From Burkholderiales bacterium RIFOXYD12_FULL_59_19 (lineage in GTDB: Bacteria > Pseudomonadota > Gammaproteobacteria > Burkholderiales > Burkholderiaceae_C): a stretch of DNA of 64,000 nt. The position numbers and the translations under genes were made by a program. Shown piece by piece: positions 44,587-55,605 of the stretch. The notes below the pieces were generated by a model. It did no database searches. It was not told the origin of the DNA and saw only the letters and a list, made by a program, of their open reading frames with translations. The stretch spans positions 1 through 64,000 of the forward strand of contig MESQ01000022.1 of assembly GCA_001771065.1 (NCBI GenBank). The letters run 5' to 3'. Each line of letters opens with the position of its first letter. The stretch's first letter is position 1.

Positions 44587-45156
44587 ATGAGCCCGATCAA
44601 ACTGGTGATTCTGGACCGCGACGGCACCATCAACGAGGACAGTGACGACTTCATCAAGTCGGCCGACGAATGGAAGCCGCTGCCCGGCGCGCTGGAGGCC
44701 ATTGCCCGTCTTAACCATGCCGGCTGGCACACGGTGGTGGTCAGCAACCAATCGGGCTTGGGGCGCGGCTTGTTTGAGGTATCTGACTTGAACGCCATTC
44801 ACACCAAGATGCACCAGATGCTGGCGGCTGTGGGTGGGCGTATGGATGCGGTCTTTTACTGCCCGCATGCGCCGGCTGACGCATGCCATTGCCGCAAGCC
44901 TGCCACTGCGCTGTTTGAGCAAATTGCCGACCGTTATGGCCTGGACCTCAAGAACGTGCCGGTGGTTGGCGACTCCGCCCGCGACGTGATCGCCGGTGTG
45001 GCGGTGGGGTGTGAGCCGCATCTGGTGCTGACGGGCAAAGGCGCCGTCTACAAGGGACGGGCCCTGCCCGAGGCTTTTCCCCTGCACACCCAGGTGCATG
45101 AAGACTTGTCTGCCTTTGTTGATTTCTTGCTCAGCCGCGAAGAAGCGTTGGCCTGA
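44587..45156 (+). CDS. gmhB: D-glycero-beta-D-manno-heptose 1,7-bisphosphate 7-phosphatase
   Basis: This is a 189-aa HAD phosphatase of histidinol-phosphate/GmhB type. It has LVILDRDGTINEDSDDFI (DxD, residues about 7-24), VVVSNQSGLGRG (motif II), the Zn loop CPHAPADACHCRKP (about 95-108) and VVGDSARDVIAG (motif IV). It makes heptose 1-phosphate for the lipopolysaccharide inner core. It sits between glyS and plsC (15 and 4 bp gaps) in an apparent operon. Confidence 0.95.
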   Translation: MSPIKLVILDRDGTINEDSDDFIKSADEWKPLPGALEAIARLNHAGWHTVVVSNQSGLGRGLFEVSDLNAIHTKMHQMLAAVGGRMDAVFYCPHAPADACHCRKPATALFEQIADRYGLDLKNVPVVGDSARDVIAGVAVGCEPHLVLTGKGAVYKGRALPEAFPLHTQVHEDLSAFVDFLLSREEALA

Positions 45157-45160
45157 GACC

Positions 45161-45901
45161 ATGCTGGCACTGATTCGATCCGTCGTGCACATGGCCTGGA
45201 TGGTGGTCACCGTGATTCCCTGGACTTTTGCCGTGTTGCTGGTGTCGCTGTTCTCGCGCCGCGCCGCGTGGTGGACCGCCGTCAACTGGTTCAGCGTGGT
45301 GATGTGGGGCACGCGGGTGATTCTGGGGGTGCAGTTCAAGGTGCTGGGGTATGCGCATCTGCCGCTTGGCAAAAGCAGTGCGGCGGTGCTGCTGTCAAAA
45401 CACCAGTCGACGCTGGAAACCCTGCTGTTGCCCACCCTGATGCCGCATCCACTGGCGTTCGTGTTCAAGCGCGAGTTGCTCAAGATTCCATTTTTCGGCT
45501 GGTCGATGGCACGCCTGGACATGATCCATATTGACCGTGAGTCGCGCACCGAGGCCATGAAACACGTCATTGAGCAAGGCTGTCGCCTGCTGTCACACGG
45601 CACCTGGGTCATCATGTTCCCTGAAGGCACGCGCATGCCGCGCGGTCAAAAGGGCACCTTTCAGACGGCGGGCACCCGCCTTGCCGTGCAGTCGGGGGCG
45701 CCGGTGGTCCCGATTGCGGTGGCCACGGCACGCTGCTGGCCACGTGAGGGTTTTGTCAAGCATGCTGGTGTGGTCACGGTGTCGATTGGCCCGCCCCTGC
45801 CCAGTGCCGGGCGTGACCCCAAGGGCTTGATGCGTGAGGCCGAAGCCTGGATCGAGGCCGAGATGCGCCGCATTGACCCCGAGGCTTACCCCTCGGTCTA
45901 G
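45161..45901 (+). CDS. plsC: 1-acyl-sn-glycerol-3-phosphate acyltransferase (PlsC-type)
   Basis: This is 246 aa from ATG 45161, 4 nt after gmhB. Two N-terminal hydrophobic helices (about 10-30 and 38-60) precede the acyltransferase core. The HX4D motif reads KHQSTLETLL, with His kept and Glu in place of Asp. The second block is FVFKRELLKIPFFGW, the third VIMFPEGTRMPRGQ (residues about 148-161), and the fourth VVPIAV. It makes phosphatidic acid at the inner membrane. The HX4E variant seems usual for this subfamily. Confidence 0.92.
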   Translation: MLALIRSVVHMAWMVVTVIPWTFAVLLVSLFSRRAAWWTAVNWFSVVMWGTRVILGVQFKVLGYAHLPLGKSSAAVLLSKHQSTLETLLLPTLMPHPLAFVFKRELLKIPFFGWSMARLDMIHIDRESRTEAMKHVIEQGCRLLSHGTWVIMFPEGTRMPRGQKGTFQTAGTRLAVQSGAPVVPIAVATARCWPREGFVKHAGVVTVSIGPPLPSAGRDPKGLMREAEAWIEAEMRRIDPEAYPSV

Positions 45902-45915
45902 GCGCCACGTTACCC

Positions 45916-46869
45916 ATGCACCCGCTGCTGCGCTTTACGCTGGATTTATTTGACACCCATCAGGCGGTGCCTGGCACAGCCGTGCCCCAGGCGAGTGTTC
46001 CCAAACCCAAACCCAAGCCGAGGTCCAAATCCAAACCCACCAGCCCGGTCATCCCATCTGCTTCCATGGCGGGGCAGGCCGTGCAATTTCGCCATCCCCA
46101 CGCCAGCCGTGAGGTGCGGCTGGGCCACGCACTGGTGGCCTATGAATTCAAGCGCGGCCAACGCCGCAGTATTGGCTTCAGTGTCGGGCCACACGGGTTG
46201 GCCGTGCGTGCGCCCAAATGGGTACCGCTGGTTGAGGTGGATGCTGCCCTGCAGGAAAAATCGGCCTGGATTTTGCGCAAATTGCAGGAAACGCACGAGC
46301 GCCATGCGCGGCTGGCAGAGCACACCATCGACTGGCGCGACGGCGCCAGTTTGCCGTTTCTGGGGCAGACTCTGGTGCTCAAGCTGGACCCGGCACATGG
46401 TTTTGCCGCTGCTGGCGCTGCGCTGTTGCCCGCTGCGGCGCCCGGTACCGTTGTCCACTTGCCGGGCCATCAGCCGACTCTGACGCTGTGCCTGAGTTTG
46501 CCGCACCACGCCAGCCCCGACCAGATTCGTGACGTGGTGCAAGCCTGGCTGATGCGCCAGGCCAGGCGCGTGTTTCAGGAGCGGCTTGACCACTTTGGTC
46601 CGCTGTTGGGTGTGCAGTGGAAAAAACTGGCCCTCAGCAACGCTGGCACCCGCTGGGGCAGTGCCAAGTCTGACGGCTCGATCCGCTTGAACTGGCGGCT
46701 GGTTCACTTTAGCATGTCCGTGCTTGACTACGTCGTGGCGCATGAGCTCAGCCACCTGCGCGAGATGAACCACAGCCCGCGCTTCTGGGAAACGGTGCAG
46801 TCGGTGCTGCCCAACTATGCGGCGATGCGTCAGCAACTCAAGAACGAGGCCGCGCCGCGCTGGTCTTGA
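45916..46869 (+). CDS. YgjP-type (SprT-like/M48-like) metallopeptidase family protein
   Basis: This is 317 aa with a Pro/Lys-rich N-terminal linker (KPKPKPRSKSKPTSP, residues about 30-44), then the YgjP/DUF45 domain. It shows RGQRRSIGFSVGPHGLAVRAP, WILRKLQETHE, KLALSNAGTRWGSAKSDGSI and the zinc motif VVAHELSHLREMNHSPRFW (about 271-289), with the third ligand His/Glu downstream. It is a predicted zinc-dependent peptidase of unknown target, 14 bp after plsC. Confidence 0.88.
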   Translation: MHPLLRFTLDLFDTHQAVPGTAVPQASVPKPKPKPRSKSKPTSPVIPSASMAGQAVQFRHPHASREVRLGHALVAYEFKRGQRRSIGFSVGPHGLAVRAPKWVPLVEVDAALQEKSAWILRKLQETHERHARLAEHTIDWRDGASLPFLGQTLVLKLDPAHGFAAAGAALLPAAAPGTVVHLPGHQPTLTLCLSLPHHASPDQIRDVVQAWLMRQARRVFQERLDHFGPLLGVQWKKLALSNAGTRWGSAKSDGSIRLNWRLVHFSMSVLDYVVAHELSHLREMNHSPRFWETVQSVLPNYAAMRQQLKNEAAPRWS

Positions 46870-46926
46870 GGCTGGCCGTGCGGCCCTTGTGCCGCAGGTG
46901 AAAATTTGCAGTGAATCTGCTTCATA

Positions 46927-46950
46927 ATTGACGTTTACGTTCACGTCAAT
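46927..46950. promoter_or_regulatory. LiuR-type operator upstream of liuR
   Basis: A 24-bp inverted repeat with arms ATTGACGT and ACGTCAAT and an 8-nt spacer (TTACGTTC) ends 11 bp before the liuR ATG. The same arm core (TTGACGT/ACGTCAA) recurs at 55543-55566. Autoregulation is inferred. Confidence 0.8.
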
Positions 46951-46961
46951 TACTTGCATTT

Positions 46962-47366
46962 ATGGCAAACACTTACAGCATCAGCGATCTGGCCAAAGAA
47001 TTTGATTTGACCACCCGCGCCATCCGTTTTTATGAGGACATGGGGCTTTTGTTGCCCGAGCGCACTGGCCCCGCCGGGCGCAGCCGGGTCTACAGCAGCC
47101 GCGACCGCACGCGGCTCAAACTCACACTGCGTGCCAAGCGCCTGGGTTTGAGTCTGGTAGAGGCGAAAGAAATCATCGATATGTATGACAGCCCGCGCGA
47201 TACCGCCGTGCAACTGGAAAAGTTCTTGCTGGTGCTGAGCCAGCATCAGCAACAACTCGAAGCCCAGATGAAAGACCTGCAAGCCAACCTCGATGAGCTC
47301 AAGGTGCACCAACGCGAGGCCAGGGCCTTGCTTGCAAAATCCCAATCCAGGAAAGCCAAGCCATGA
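46962..47366 (+). CDS. liuR: MerR-family regulator, LiuR-like
   Basis: This is 134 aa. An N-terminal MerR winged helix (SISDLAKEFDLTTRAIRFYEDMGLLLP, residues 6-32) is followed by wing residues SRVYSSRDRTRLKL and a C-terminal dimerisation coiled coil (about 78-125, rich in Gln/Glu/Leu). There are no Cys effector residues as in metal-binding MerRs. The adjacency to isovaleryl-CoA dehydrogenase and the operator palindromes identify it as the leucine/branched-chain and fatty-acid catabolism regulator. It probably senses an acyl-CoA. Confidence 0.88.
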   Translation: MANTYSISDLAKEFDLTTRAIRFYEDMGLLLPERTGPAGRSRVYSSRDRTRLKLTLRAKRLGLSLVEAKEIIDMYDSPRDTAVQLEKFLLVLSQHQQQLEAQMKDLQANLDELKVHQREARALLAKSQSRKAKP

Positions 47367-47618
47367 CCCACGACGAGCCGCTGCTGCAGCGGGTGCAACA
47401 CCCAGGCCCCGATGGGTATGGACGTGGTGACGGTGGAGTACAAAATCAACTTTCTGGCGTCCTGTCAGGGCGAAAGCTTGCGGGCCACCGGGCACGTGGC
47501 CGATGATGGCCGTGAGACCGCTTGTGCGGTCTTGCAGCAAACCCTCATGGCCGTGCCTAAAACCTACTGGATTTCCAATTTCACCCAACAAAACCACATC
47601 AGGAGACAAATCCCATGA
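47363..47618 (+). pseudogene. Internally deleted PaaI/hotdog thioesterase remnant
   Basis: An ATG overlapping the liuR stop (ATGA) opens MTHDEPLLQRVQ, but that frame soon leaves the family. The +1 frame then gives APMGMDVVTVEYKINFLA and ESLRATGHV, and jumps to [16 protein letters not shown], which are the middle and end of a hotdog-fold thioesterase. Most of the N-terminal half and a central strand are missing. A thioesterase gene between liuR and ivd is plausible in intact relatives (inference). Confidence 0.65.
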
Positions 47619-48796
47619 ACAATCTGCCCGGACTCAACTTTCAACTCGGCGAAGACATTGACGCATTGCGTGATGCCGTGCGCGACTTTGCCCAAGCCGA
47701 GATCGCCCCGCGTGCGGCAGAGATTGACCGCACCGACCAGTTTCCGATGGACCTGTGGGAAAAGATGGGGAGCTTGGGTGTGCTCGGTATCACCGTGGGC
47801 GAAGAGTATGGCGGCGCCAACATGGGTTACCTGGCGCACATGATCGCAATGGAAGAAATCAGCCGCGCCAGTGCCAGCGTGGGTCTGAGTTATGGCGCGC
47901 ACAGCAACCTGTGTGTCAACCAGATCAAGCGCAACGGCACGCCCGAGCAGCGTGCCAAGTACCTGCCCAAACTCATCAGCGGTGCGCATGTGGGTGCACT
48001 CGCCATGAGCGAGCCGGGCGCCGGTAGCGACGTGTTGTCGATGAAGCTGAAGGCCGAAGACAAGGGTGGTTATTACCTGCTTAATGGCAACAAGATGTGG
48101 ATCACCAATGGCCCGGATGCCGACACGCTGGTGGTCTATGCCAAAAGCGAGCCTGAACTTGGCGCGCGCGGCGTTACCGCGTTCTTGATCGAAAAAGGCA
48201 TGCCGGGCTTCAGCATTGCGCAAAAGCTCGACAAGCTGGGCATGCGCGGCAGCCACACCGGCGAGCTGGTGTTCAACAACGTGGAAGTGCCCGAAGCCAA
48301 CATTCTGGGTGGCCTCAACATGGGTGCCAAGGTGCTCATGAGCGGCCTCGACTACGAGCGCGCCGTGCTCACGGGCGGGCCGTTGGGGCTAATGCAGTCG
48401 GTGATGGACAACGTCATCCCCTACATCCACGACCGTAAGCAGTTTGGCCAAAGCATTGGCGAGTTCCAGCTGATCCAGGGCAAGGTGGCCGACATGTACA
48501 CCGTGTTGCAGGCGGCGCGTAGCTTCGCTTACACCGTGGCCAAGAATCTGGACCTGCTGGGCGTGGACCATGTGCGCCAGGTGCGCAAGGACTGCGCCTC
48601 GGTGATTTTATGGACAGCCGAAAAAGCCACCTGGATGGCGGGTGAGGGGGTACAGATTTTTGGTGGCAACGGCTACATCAACGAGTACCCGTTGGGTCGC
48701 CTGTGGCGCGATGCCAAGCTGTACGAGATTGGCGCTGGCACCTCGGAAATTCGGCGCATGTTGATTGGACGTGAACTGTTTTCTGAAACCTGTTGA
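47615..48796 (+). CDS. liuA: Isovaleryl-CoA dehydrogenase
   Basis: This is a 393-aa acyl-CoA dehydrogenase. It shows [25 protein letters not shown] (part: EEYGGANMG), [20 protein letters not shown] (FAD/substrate binding, residues about 129-148), [17 protein letters not shown], and [18 protein letters not shown] with the catalytic Glu at the isovaleryl-CoA dehydrogenase position (about 248-252). The C-terminus ends [30 protein letters not shown]. It oxidises isovaleryl-CoA in leucine breakdown and feeds electrons to ETF. AGGAG precedes the ATG. It should be under LiuR control. Confidence 0.95.
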   Translation: MNNLPGLNFQLGEDIDALRDAVRDFAQAEIAPRAAEIDRTDQFPMDLWEKMGSLGVLGITVGEEYGGANMGYLAHMIAMEEISRASASVGLSYGAHSNLCVNQIKRNGTPEQRAKYLPKLISGAHVGALAMSEPGAGSDVLSMKLKAEDKGGYYLLNGNKMWITNGPDADTLVVYAKSEPELGARGVTAFLIEKGMPGFSIAQKLDKLGMRGSHTGELVFNNVEVPEANILGGLNMGAKVLMSGLDYERAVLTGGPLGLMQSVMDNVIPYIHDRKQFGQSIGEFQLIQGKVADMYTVLQAARSFAYTVAKNLDLLGVDHVRQVRKDCASVILWTAEKATWMAGEGVQIFGGNGYINEYPLGRLWRDAKLYEIGAGTSEIRRMLIGRELFSETC

Positions 48797-48826
48797 TGCG
48801 ACATGACACCCCGGTAACATTGGCGC

Positions 48827-49489
48827 ATGACCTCATCTCTCCAACACCTGCTCGACAACAACCGCAACTGGGCTGCGCGCATGGAAGCGCAGCGGCCTGG
48901 TTTCTTCAGTCGACTGGCACTGCAGCAGTCGCCCAAATACCTCTGGATCGGCTGTGCTGACAGCCGCGTCCCGGCCAACGAAATTACCGGGCTCGACCCG
49001 GGTGAGGTGTTCGTGCACCGCAACATCGCCAATGTGGTGGTGCATTCGGATCTGAATGCGTTGTCGGTGATCCAGTTTGCCGTGGACCATCTCAAGGTGG
49101 AGCACATCATGGTGGTGGGGCACTATGGTTGCGGTGGCGTGCTGGCCGCCTTGCGCGGCACCCGGGTCGGGCTGGCCGACAACTGGCTGCGCCACGTGCA
49201 CGACGTCAAGCTGCGCCATCGCCGGCGGCTGGACCACTTGACGGTGGCCGAGCAGGAAGACACCCTGTGCGAGATGAATGTGATCGAGCAGGTGGGCAAC
49301 GTGGCCCTGAGCAATGTGCTGCAGGATGCCTGGGCGCGCGGCCAAAAGGTGGCGGTGCACGGCTGGTGTTACGGCCTCAAGGACGGCCTGGTCAATGACC
49401 TGGGGGTCAGCATGCAGGGATCTCACGAAGTGGTGAATATTTTCCGCAATGCCTTCAAGCGCTATCCACGTCCGGTGTTACAAAAATAA
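48827..49489 (+). CDS. can: Beta-class carbonic anhydrase
   Basis: This is 220 aa. The zinc ligands Cys-Asp-His-Cys are visible: [17 protein letters not shown] (residues about 40-56) and [10 protein letters not shown] (about 98-107), with [11 protein letters not shown] between. It interconverts CO2 and bicarbonate, which supplies carboxylases such as those of fatty-acid and leucine metabolism. The ATG is 30 bp after the isovaleryl-CoA dehydrogenase stop, and aceK starts 4 nt after its own stop, so it is probably part of the same transcript as aceK. Confidence 0.96.
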   Translation: MTSSLQHLLDNNRNWAARMEAQRPGFFSRLALQQSPKYLWIGCADSRVPANEITGLDPGEVFVHRNIANVVVHSDLNALSVIQFAVDHLKVEHIMVVGHYGCGGVLAALRGTRVGLADNWLRHVHDVKLRHRRRLDHLTVAEQEDTLCEMNVIEQVGNVALSNVLQDAWARGQKVAVHGWCYGLKDGLVNDLGVSMQGSHEVVNIFRNAFKRYPRPVLQK

Positions 49490-49493
49490 AAAT

Positions 49494-51326
49494 ATGTTCC
49501 CCACCCGTCTCGATTCCACGCTTGCCTACGACATTGCCAAAGCCATGATGGACGGCTTTAACCGCCATTACCGGCTGTTCCGGACCGAGTCGGCGCGTGC
49601 CAAGCACCGCTTCGAGACGGCGGACTGGCATGGCCAGCAGCGGGCGCAACGTGAGCGCATCGAGTTTTATGACTTGCGGGTGCGTGAATGTTCGATGCGG
49701 CTGGAGCGCGAGTTCAAGGCGGGTGAGCAGCCCATGGCCATCTGGCACCAGGTCAAGCTGCACTACATCGGCTTGCTGGTGGACCACCATCAGCCTGAAC
49801 TGGCCGAGACTTTTTTCAATTCAGTCACCACCAAAATCCTGCACCGCAGCTACTTCCAGAATGATTTCATCTTCATTCGCCCGGCGGTCAGCACCGAGTA
49901 CATTGAAAACAGCGAGTCCGAGTCCCGCCCCACCTACCGTGCCTATTACCCGACCACCAGCAACATCCATGAGGTTCTGCTGCACATGGTCCAGGACTTC
50001 GATTTGCGGCGTGACTTTGAAGACCTGCCACGTGACGTGGGCCGGGTGGCCGAGGTGATGACCGGCCTGCTGGGAGATGCGACTTTGCGTGCCAATTTTC
50101 AGATCCAGGTGCTGACGGGCCTGTTTTTCCGCAACAAGGGGGCTTACATCGTGGGCCGGTTGATCAACGGCTTTACCGAGTTTGCCTTTGCCTTGCCGAT
50201 TTTGTATGTCAAGGATGAAGAAAAGCTTGCCATTGATGCGGTGCTGTACGGCGAGGATGACCTGCACATGCTGTTCAGTTTTGCCCGCGCCTACTTCATG
50301 GTGGACATGGAAATCCCCAGTGCCTATGTGCAGTTTTTGCGCAGCATGATGCCGCGCAAGCCGCGCAATGAGCTCTACAACGCCTTGGGCCTGGCCAAGC
50401 AGGGCAAGACCCTGTTTTACCGCGACTTTCTGTACCACCTGCGCCACTCCACTGACCAGTTTCGCATCGCGCCGGGGATCAAGGGCATGGTCATGCTGGT
50501 GTTTGATTTGCCCAGTTTTCCCTACGTGTTCAAGGTCATCAAGGACTTTTATCCGCCGCCCAAGGAAACCAGCCGCGAGCAGATCAAGGGCAAGTACCTG
50601 TTGGTCAAGCAGCATGACCGCGTGGGTCGTATGGCTGATACGCTGGAGTACAGCGAGGTGGCTTTCCCGCGCCAGCGTTTCACCGACGAGTTGATTGCCG
50701 AAATCGAGAAATTTGCCCCCAGCCAGCTGGAGGTCAGCGACCGCGATGGCGACGGCCAGACCGAGGTGATCCTGAAGCACGTTTACATCGAGCGGCGCAT
50801 GATTCCACTCAACATCTATTTGCAGGAAGTCTTTGATGCAGGGGGGGCTGACCCCACCAACACCAGTGCACAAGCACAACGTGCCCACGCGCAACTGGAG
50901 CGCGGCGTAATCGAGTACGGCAATGCCATCAAGGACCTGGTCGCCGCCAACATCTTTCCCGGCGACATGCTGTGGAAGAACTTTGGCATCACGCGCACCG
51001 GCAAGGTGGTGTTTTACGACTACGACGAGATCGAATACATCACCGACTGTGTTTTTCGCCGGGTACCCCAGGCGCGCAACGAAGAAGACGAAATGTCGGG
51101 CGAGGTCTGGTACACCGTGGGCCCGAAAGACGTGTTCCCCGAGACCTTTGGTCCATTCCTGCTGGGCAACCCGGCGGTGAAAGCGGTGTTCATGAAGCAC
51201 CATGCCGACCTGCTCGATGCCAGCTTTTGGCAGAGCCACAAAGCACGCATCCAGGCGGGTTACGTGTACGACGTGTTCCCCTACGAGCAAGAAAAACGCT
51301 TTTACCCGGAGCGGGCGCAGGGGTGA
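49494..51326 (+). CDS. aceK: Isocitrate dehydrogenase kinase/phosphatase
   Basis: This is 610 aa from ATG 49494; the track ORF starts inside can. The N-terminal regulatory domain (to about 310) carries [19 protein letters not shown]. The kinase domain includes the ATP loop region [22 protein letters not shown] (about 323-344) and the catalytic segment [25 protein letters not shown] (about 492-516). It phosphorylates and dephosphorylates isocitrate dehydrogenase to switch carbon between the TCA cycle and the glyoxylate bypass. Its presence suggests growth on acetate, fatty acids or leucine, in line with the neighbouring genes. Confidence 0.98.
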   Translation: MFPTRLDSTLAYDIAKAMMDGFNRHYRLFRTESARAKHRFETADWHGQQRAQRERIEFYDLRVRECSMRLEREFKAGEQPMAIWHQVKLHYIGLLVDHHQPELAETFFNSVTTKILHRSYFQNDFIFIRPAVSTEYIENSESESRPTYRAYYPTTSNIHEVLLHMVQDFDLRRDFEDLPRDVGRVAEVMTGLLGDATLRANFQIQVLTGLFFRNKGAYIVGRLINGFTEFAFALPILYVKDEEKLAIDAVLYGEDDLHMLFSFARAYFMVDMEIPSAYVQFLRSMMPRKPRNELYNALGLAKQGKTLFYRDFLYHLRHSTDQFRIAPGIKGMVMLVFDLPSFPYVFKVIKDFYPPPKETSREQIKGKYLLVKQHDRVGRMADTLEYSEVAFPRQRFTDELIAEIEKFAPSQLEVSDRDGDGQTEVILKHVYIERRMIPLNIYLQEVFDAGGADPTNTSAQAQRAHAQLERGVIEYGNAIKDLVAANIFPGDMLWKNFGITRTGKVVFYDYDEIEYITDCVFRRVPQARNEEDEMSGEVWYTVGPKDVFPETFGPFLLGNPAVKAVFMKHHADLLDASFWQSHKARIQAGYVYDVFPYEQEKRFYPERAQG

Positions 51327-51349
51327 TGCCGGTCAATGGGTGCGCGTTG

Positions 51350-52903
51350 TCACCACAAATCGTGGACGCAGACCCGGTCCCCATACATGAAATCGGTTCT
51401 GCCGATCCGGGTTGGGTCTGGCGCGGGTTTGGCCTGTTTATCCGCTTGCAGCGTGCAGGCCAATCGGCCCACTTCAGTCAGTGCGTCCTGTTCAACCGCG
51501 CTCCAGGCACCGGCAAAGCTCAAGCGCAGGAAATGCCGGTACTGCTGGCTGGAACAAAACAGCTGGCCGGGGCCGATCAGGATGCCCTGCGCCTTGCACA
51601 GCGCGAACAGGTCCATCGTGTCCACCTGAACCGGTAGTTCAACCCACAGGGTGTAGCCCGCGGGCGGGTCGTAAACCCGTGTGCCCCTTGGAAAACTGGT
51701 TTGGATCAGTCGGCGTGCCTGCCCCAGGCGTTGTTTCATTTGCAGGCACAGCCGCCGTAGATGGGCTTCGTAGTTGCCTTGGGTGAGCAAATCGGCCAGG
51801 GCGTATTCCAGCACCGCGTTGGTGGACGCACCTTGCACCCTTTTCAGGGTAGCCACGGCCTGGCTCCAGCGCCCCGCCTCGACCCAGCCCAGGCGGATGC
51901 CCGGCGAAACCGTTTTGGCAAACGAGCCGCAGGTCATGACCCAGCCTTGGGTGTCAAAGGCCTTGACGGCTTTGCGCCGCGCATCGCTGGCCAACAGGTC
52001 GTTGAACACCACGTCTTCGATCAGTGGTACCTGATGTTGCGCCACCAGATGGGCCAGGGCGCGTTTTTGTGTCAACGGCATCACGGCCCCTTGCGGGTTG
52101 GACAGGGTGGGCACCAGCAGAACGGCGCGGATCGGTTGGGTTTGCAGGGCCAACTGCAATGCGGGCAACGACACTCCGGTGCGCGGGTCGGTGGGGATGG
52201 CCAGCGCTTTGAGGTGCATGGATGCCAGCACATCCAGAAACCCGAAGAAGGTGGGGCTTTCTATCGCCACAAGATCACCGGGCTGGGTCACTGCCTGCAG
52301 GCACAGGGTGATGGCCTGGATGCACCCGGCCGTGATGACGATGTCCTCCCCCCGCAGCGCACAGCCCAGGTGCAGTGCGCGCAATGCAACGGCATCACGC
52401 AGGGCAGTTGTACCGGCCGAGCTGGAGTACTCGATCAAGGTGTTGCGCTTCAGGCGCGTGGCACGGCTCAAGGCCACGCGAATGCGATCAGTGTCAAAAA
52501 AATCTTTGTCTTTGGGTGAATAACCGGCAAAGCTGGCCAATGGTTTTATTGCTGTGACGGCGGGCGCGGTGTTGGTCTGCGCGTGGGCCGCAGCGGGCTG
52601 ATGCCGGATTTTGCGCACCAGGTTGGTGGCCAGGGTTTTGCTGGCGCTGGCCACGAAGTAGCCCGCCTTGGGCCGTGGCTGCACCAGACCGTGTTCTTCC
52701 AGGTAGTGAAACGCCTGCACCACGGTGGATACCGACACCCCGTTTTGCACCGCCGAGTCACGTACCGAAGGCAGCCGCTGACCCACCTTGAGTGCACCAC
52801 TGGCCACCATTTGTGCCATGCGCAGGGCGATTTGCAGGTACAGCGGTACCGTTGTTGACGCTGGTGATGGCGTGTCCGGGGTGGCAACAGGGTAGGGGTT
52901 CAT
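51350..52903 (-). CDS. MocR-type GntR/aminotransferase-fold transcriptional regulator
   Basis: This is about 517 aa from ATG 52903 (GGAA just upstream); the track start adds 33 residues. The N-terminal GntR winged helix (residues about 20-85; LKVGQRLPSVRDSAVQNGVSVSTVVQAFHYLEEHG, part quoted) is joined by a linker to a class I aminotransferase-like domain. PLP-site residues are present: SFAKTVSPGIRLGWV with the Schiff-base Lys, and VPTLSNPQGAVMPL. Such regulators sense PLP or amino-acid derivatives. It is divergent from the DUF2917 gene, which is its likely target, over a 219-bp spacer. Confidence 0.9.
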   Translation of the reverse strand: MNPYPVATPDTPSPASTTVPLYLQIALRMAQMVASGALKVGQRLPSVRDSAVQNGVSVSTVVQAFHYLEEHGLVQPRPKAGYFVASASKTLATNLVRKIRHQPAAAHAQTNTAPAVTAIKPLASFAGYSPKDKDFFDTDRIRVALSRATRLKRNTLIEYSSSAGTTALRDAVALRALHLGCALRGEDIVITAGCIQAITLCLQAVTQPGDLVAIESPTFFGFLDVLASMHLKALAIPTDPRTGVSLPALQLALQTQPIRAVLLVPTLSNPQGAVMPLTQKRALAHLVAQHQVPLIEDVVFNDLLASDARRKAVKAFDTQGWVMTCGSFAKTVSPGIRLGWVEAGRWSQAVATLKRVQGASTNAVLEYALADLLTQGNYEAHLRRLCLQMKQRLGQARRLIQTSFPRGTRVYDPPAGYTLWVELPVQVDTMDLFALCKAQGILIGPGQLFCSSQQYRHFLRLSFAGAWSAVEQDALTEVGRLACTLQADKQAKPAPDPTRIGRTDFMYGDRVCVHDLW

Positions 52904-53122
52904 GGTTCCCATGCTAAAGCAAACCAGGGCTTTTTTGCCGTCCGCGTCGTTTGAATCAGCAGTACAGATATTTCCCAGGCAAGGCAGCACAGATGCCGCC
53001 AAATCGGGCTGTGCTGTCCTTCACATGAGTGCATGTTGTGTCTGGGCAATGAGGTGGCAAGCGCGGACAGTAAGGCCCAAGGGCTCGCTACGTAACGAAC
53101 CCTAATTTTTAAGGAGTTGCAC

Positions 53123-53477
53123 ATGTATCCCATCTCTCACGCCCTCTCTCTGCTGCCTCAACAGTGCCGCCTGATCAATGCCACGGAAGGCGTTCGTCTT
53201 GAAGTGTGCAGCGGCTGCCTGTGGCTGACCCGGCCTGGTGATGCCGTGGACCGGTTTTTGGTGGCTGGCAGTACGATCGATTTACATGAAAACCATGTGC
53301 TGATTCAAAGCGACCGGCATCCCGGGGCTGCCGGTGGCGTGGCCGCACGTTATGTGCTGGTGCCCCTGTGCGCACCCAGTGTGAACCGGCACCGCCAGTG
53401 GTTCCAGCGCTTGACCCGCCAGGCGGGGAACTACGTGCAGGGTCTGGCTGAAGTGAGCACACGCGTTACACTGAAGT

Positions 53478-53506
<29 letters not shown>
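53123..53506 (+). CDS. DUF2917-family protein
   Basis: This is 127 aa from ATG 53123 with AAGGAG 7 nt upstream. The cupin-like beta-rich pattern RLEVCSGCLWLTRPGDAVDRFLVAG and STIDLHENHVLIQSD (residues about 24-64) is the DUF2917 signature. The function is unknown. It often lies next to GntR/MocR regulators, as here. The last 9 codons overlap the 5' half of the TPP riboswitch of thiC. Confidence 0.8.
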
Positions 53507-55536
<2,030 letters not shown>

Positions 55537-55542
55537 GTTGAC

Positions 55543-55566
55543 GTTGACGTTGACGTAAACGTCAAC
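55543..55566. promoter_or_regulatory. LiuR-type operator upstream of the thiolase operon
   Basis: Arms GTTGACGT and ACGTCAAC flank an 8-nt spacer (TGACGTAA). A third TTGACG copy precedes it. The palindrome lies between a TTGACG (-35-like, 55544-55549) and TACAAT (-10-like, 55570-55575) spaced 20 bp apart. That long spacing is typical of MerR-type activated promoters. Confidence 0.75.
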
Positions 55567-55605
55567 TCTTACAATGGTGGCTTCCCTTCATTTTCAGGAG
55601 CCACC

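Noticed and set aside
43720-45636. 638-aa minus-strand ORF
   Set aside because: It runs antisense through glyS, gmhB and plsC, all of which are well-supported genes.
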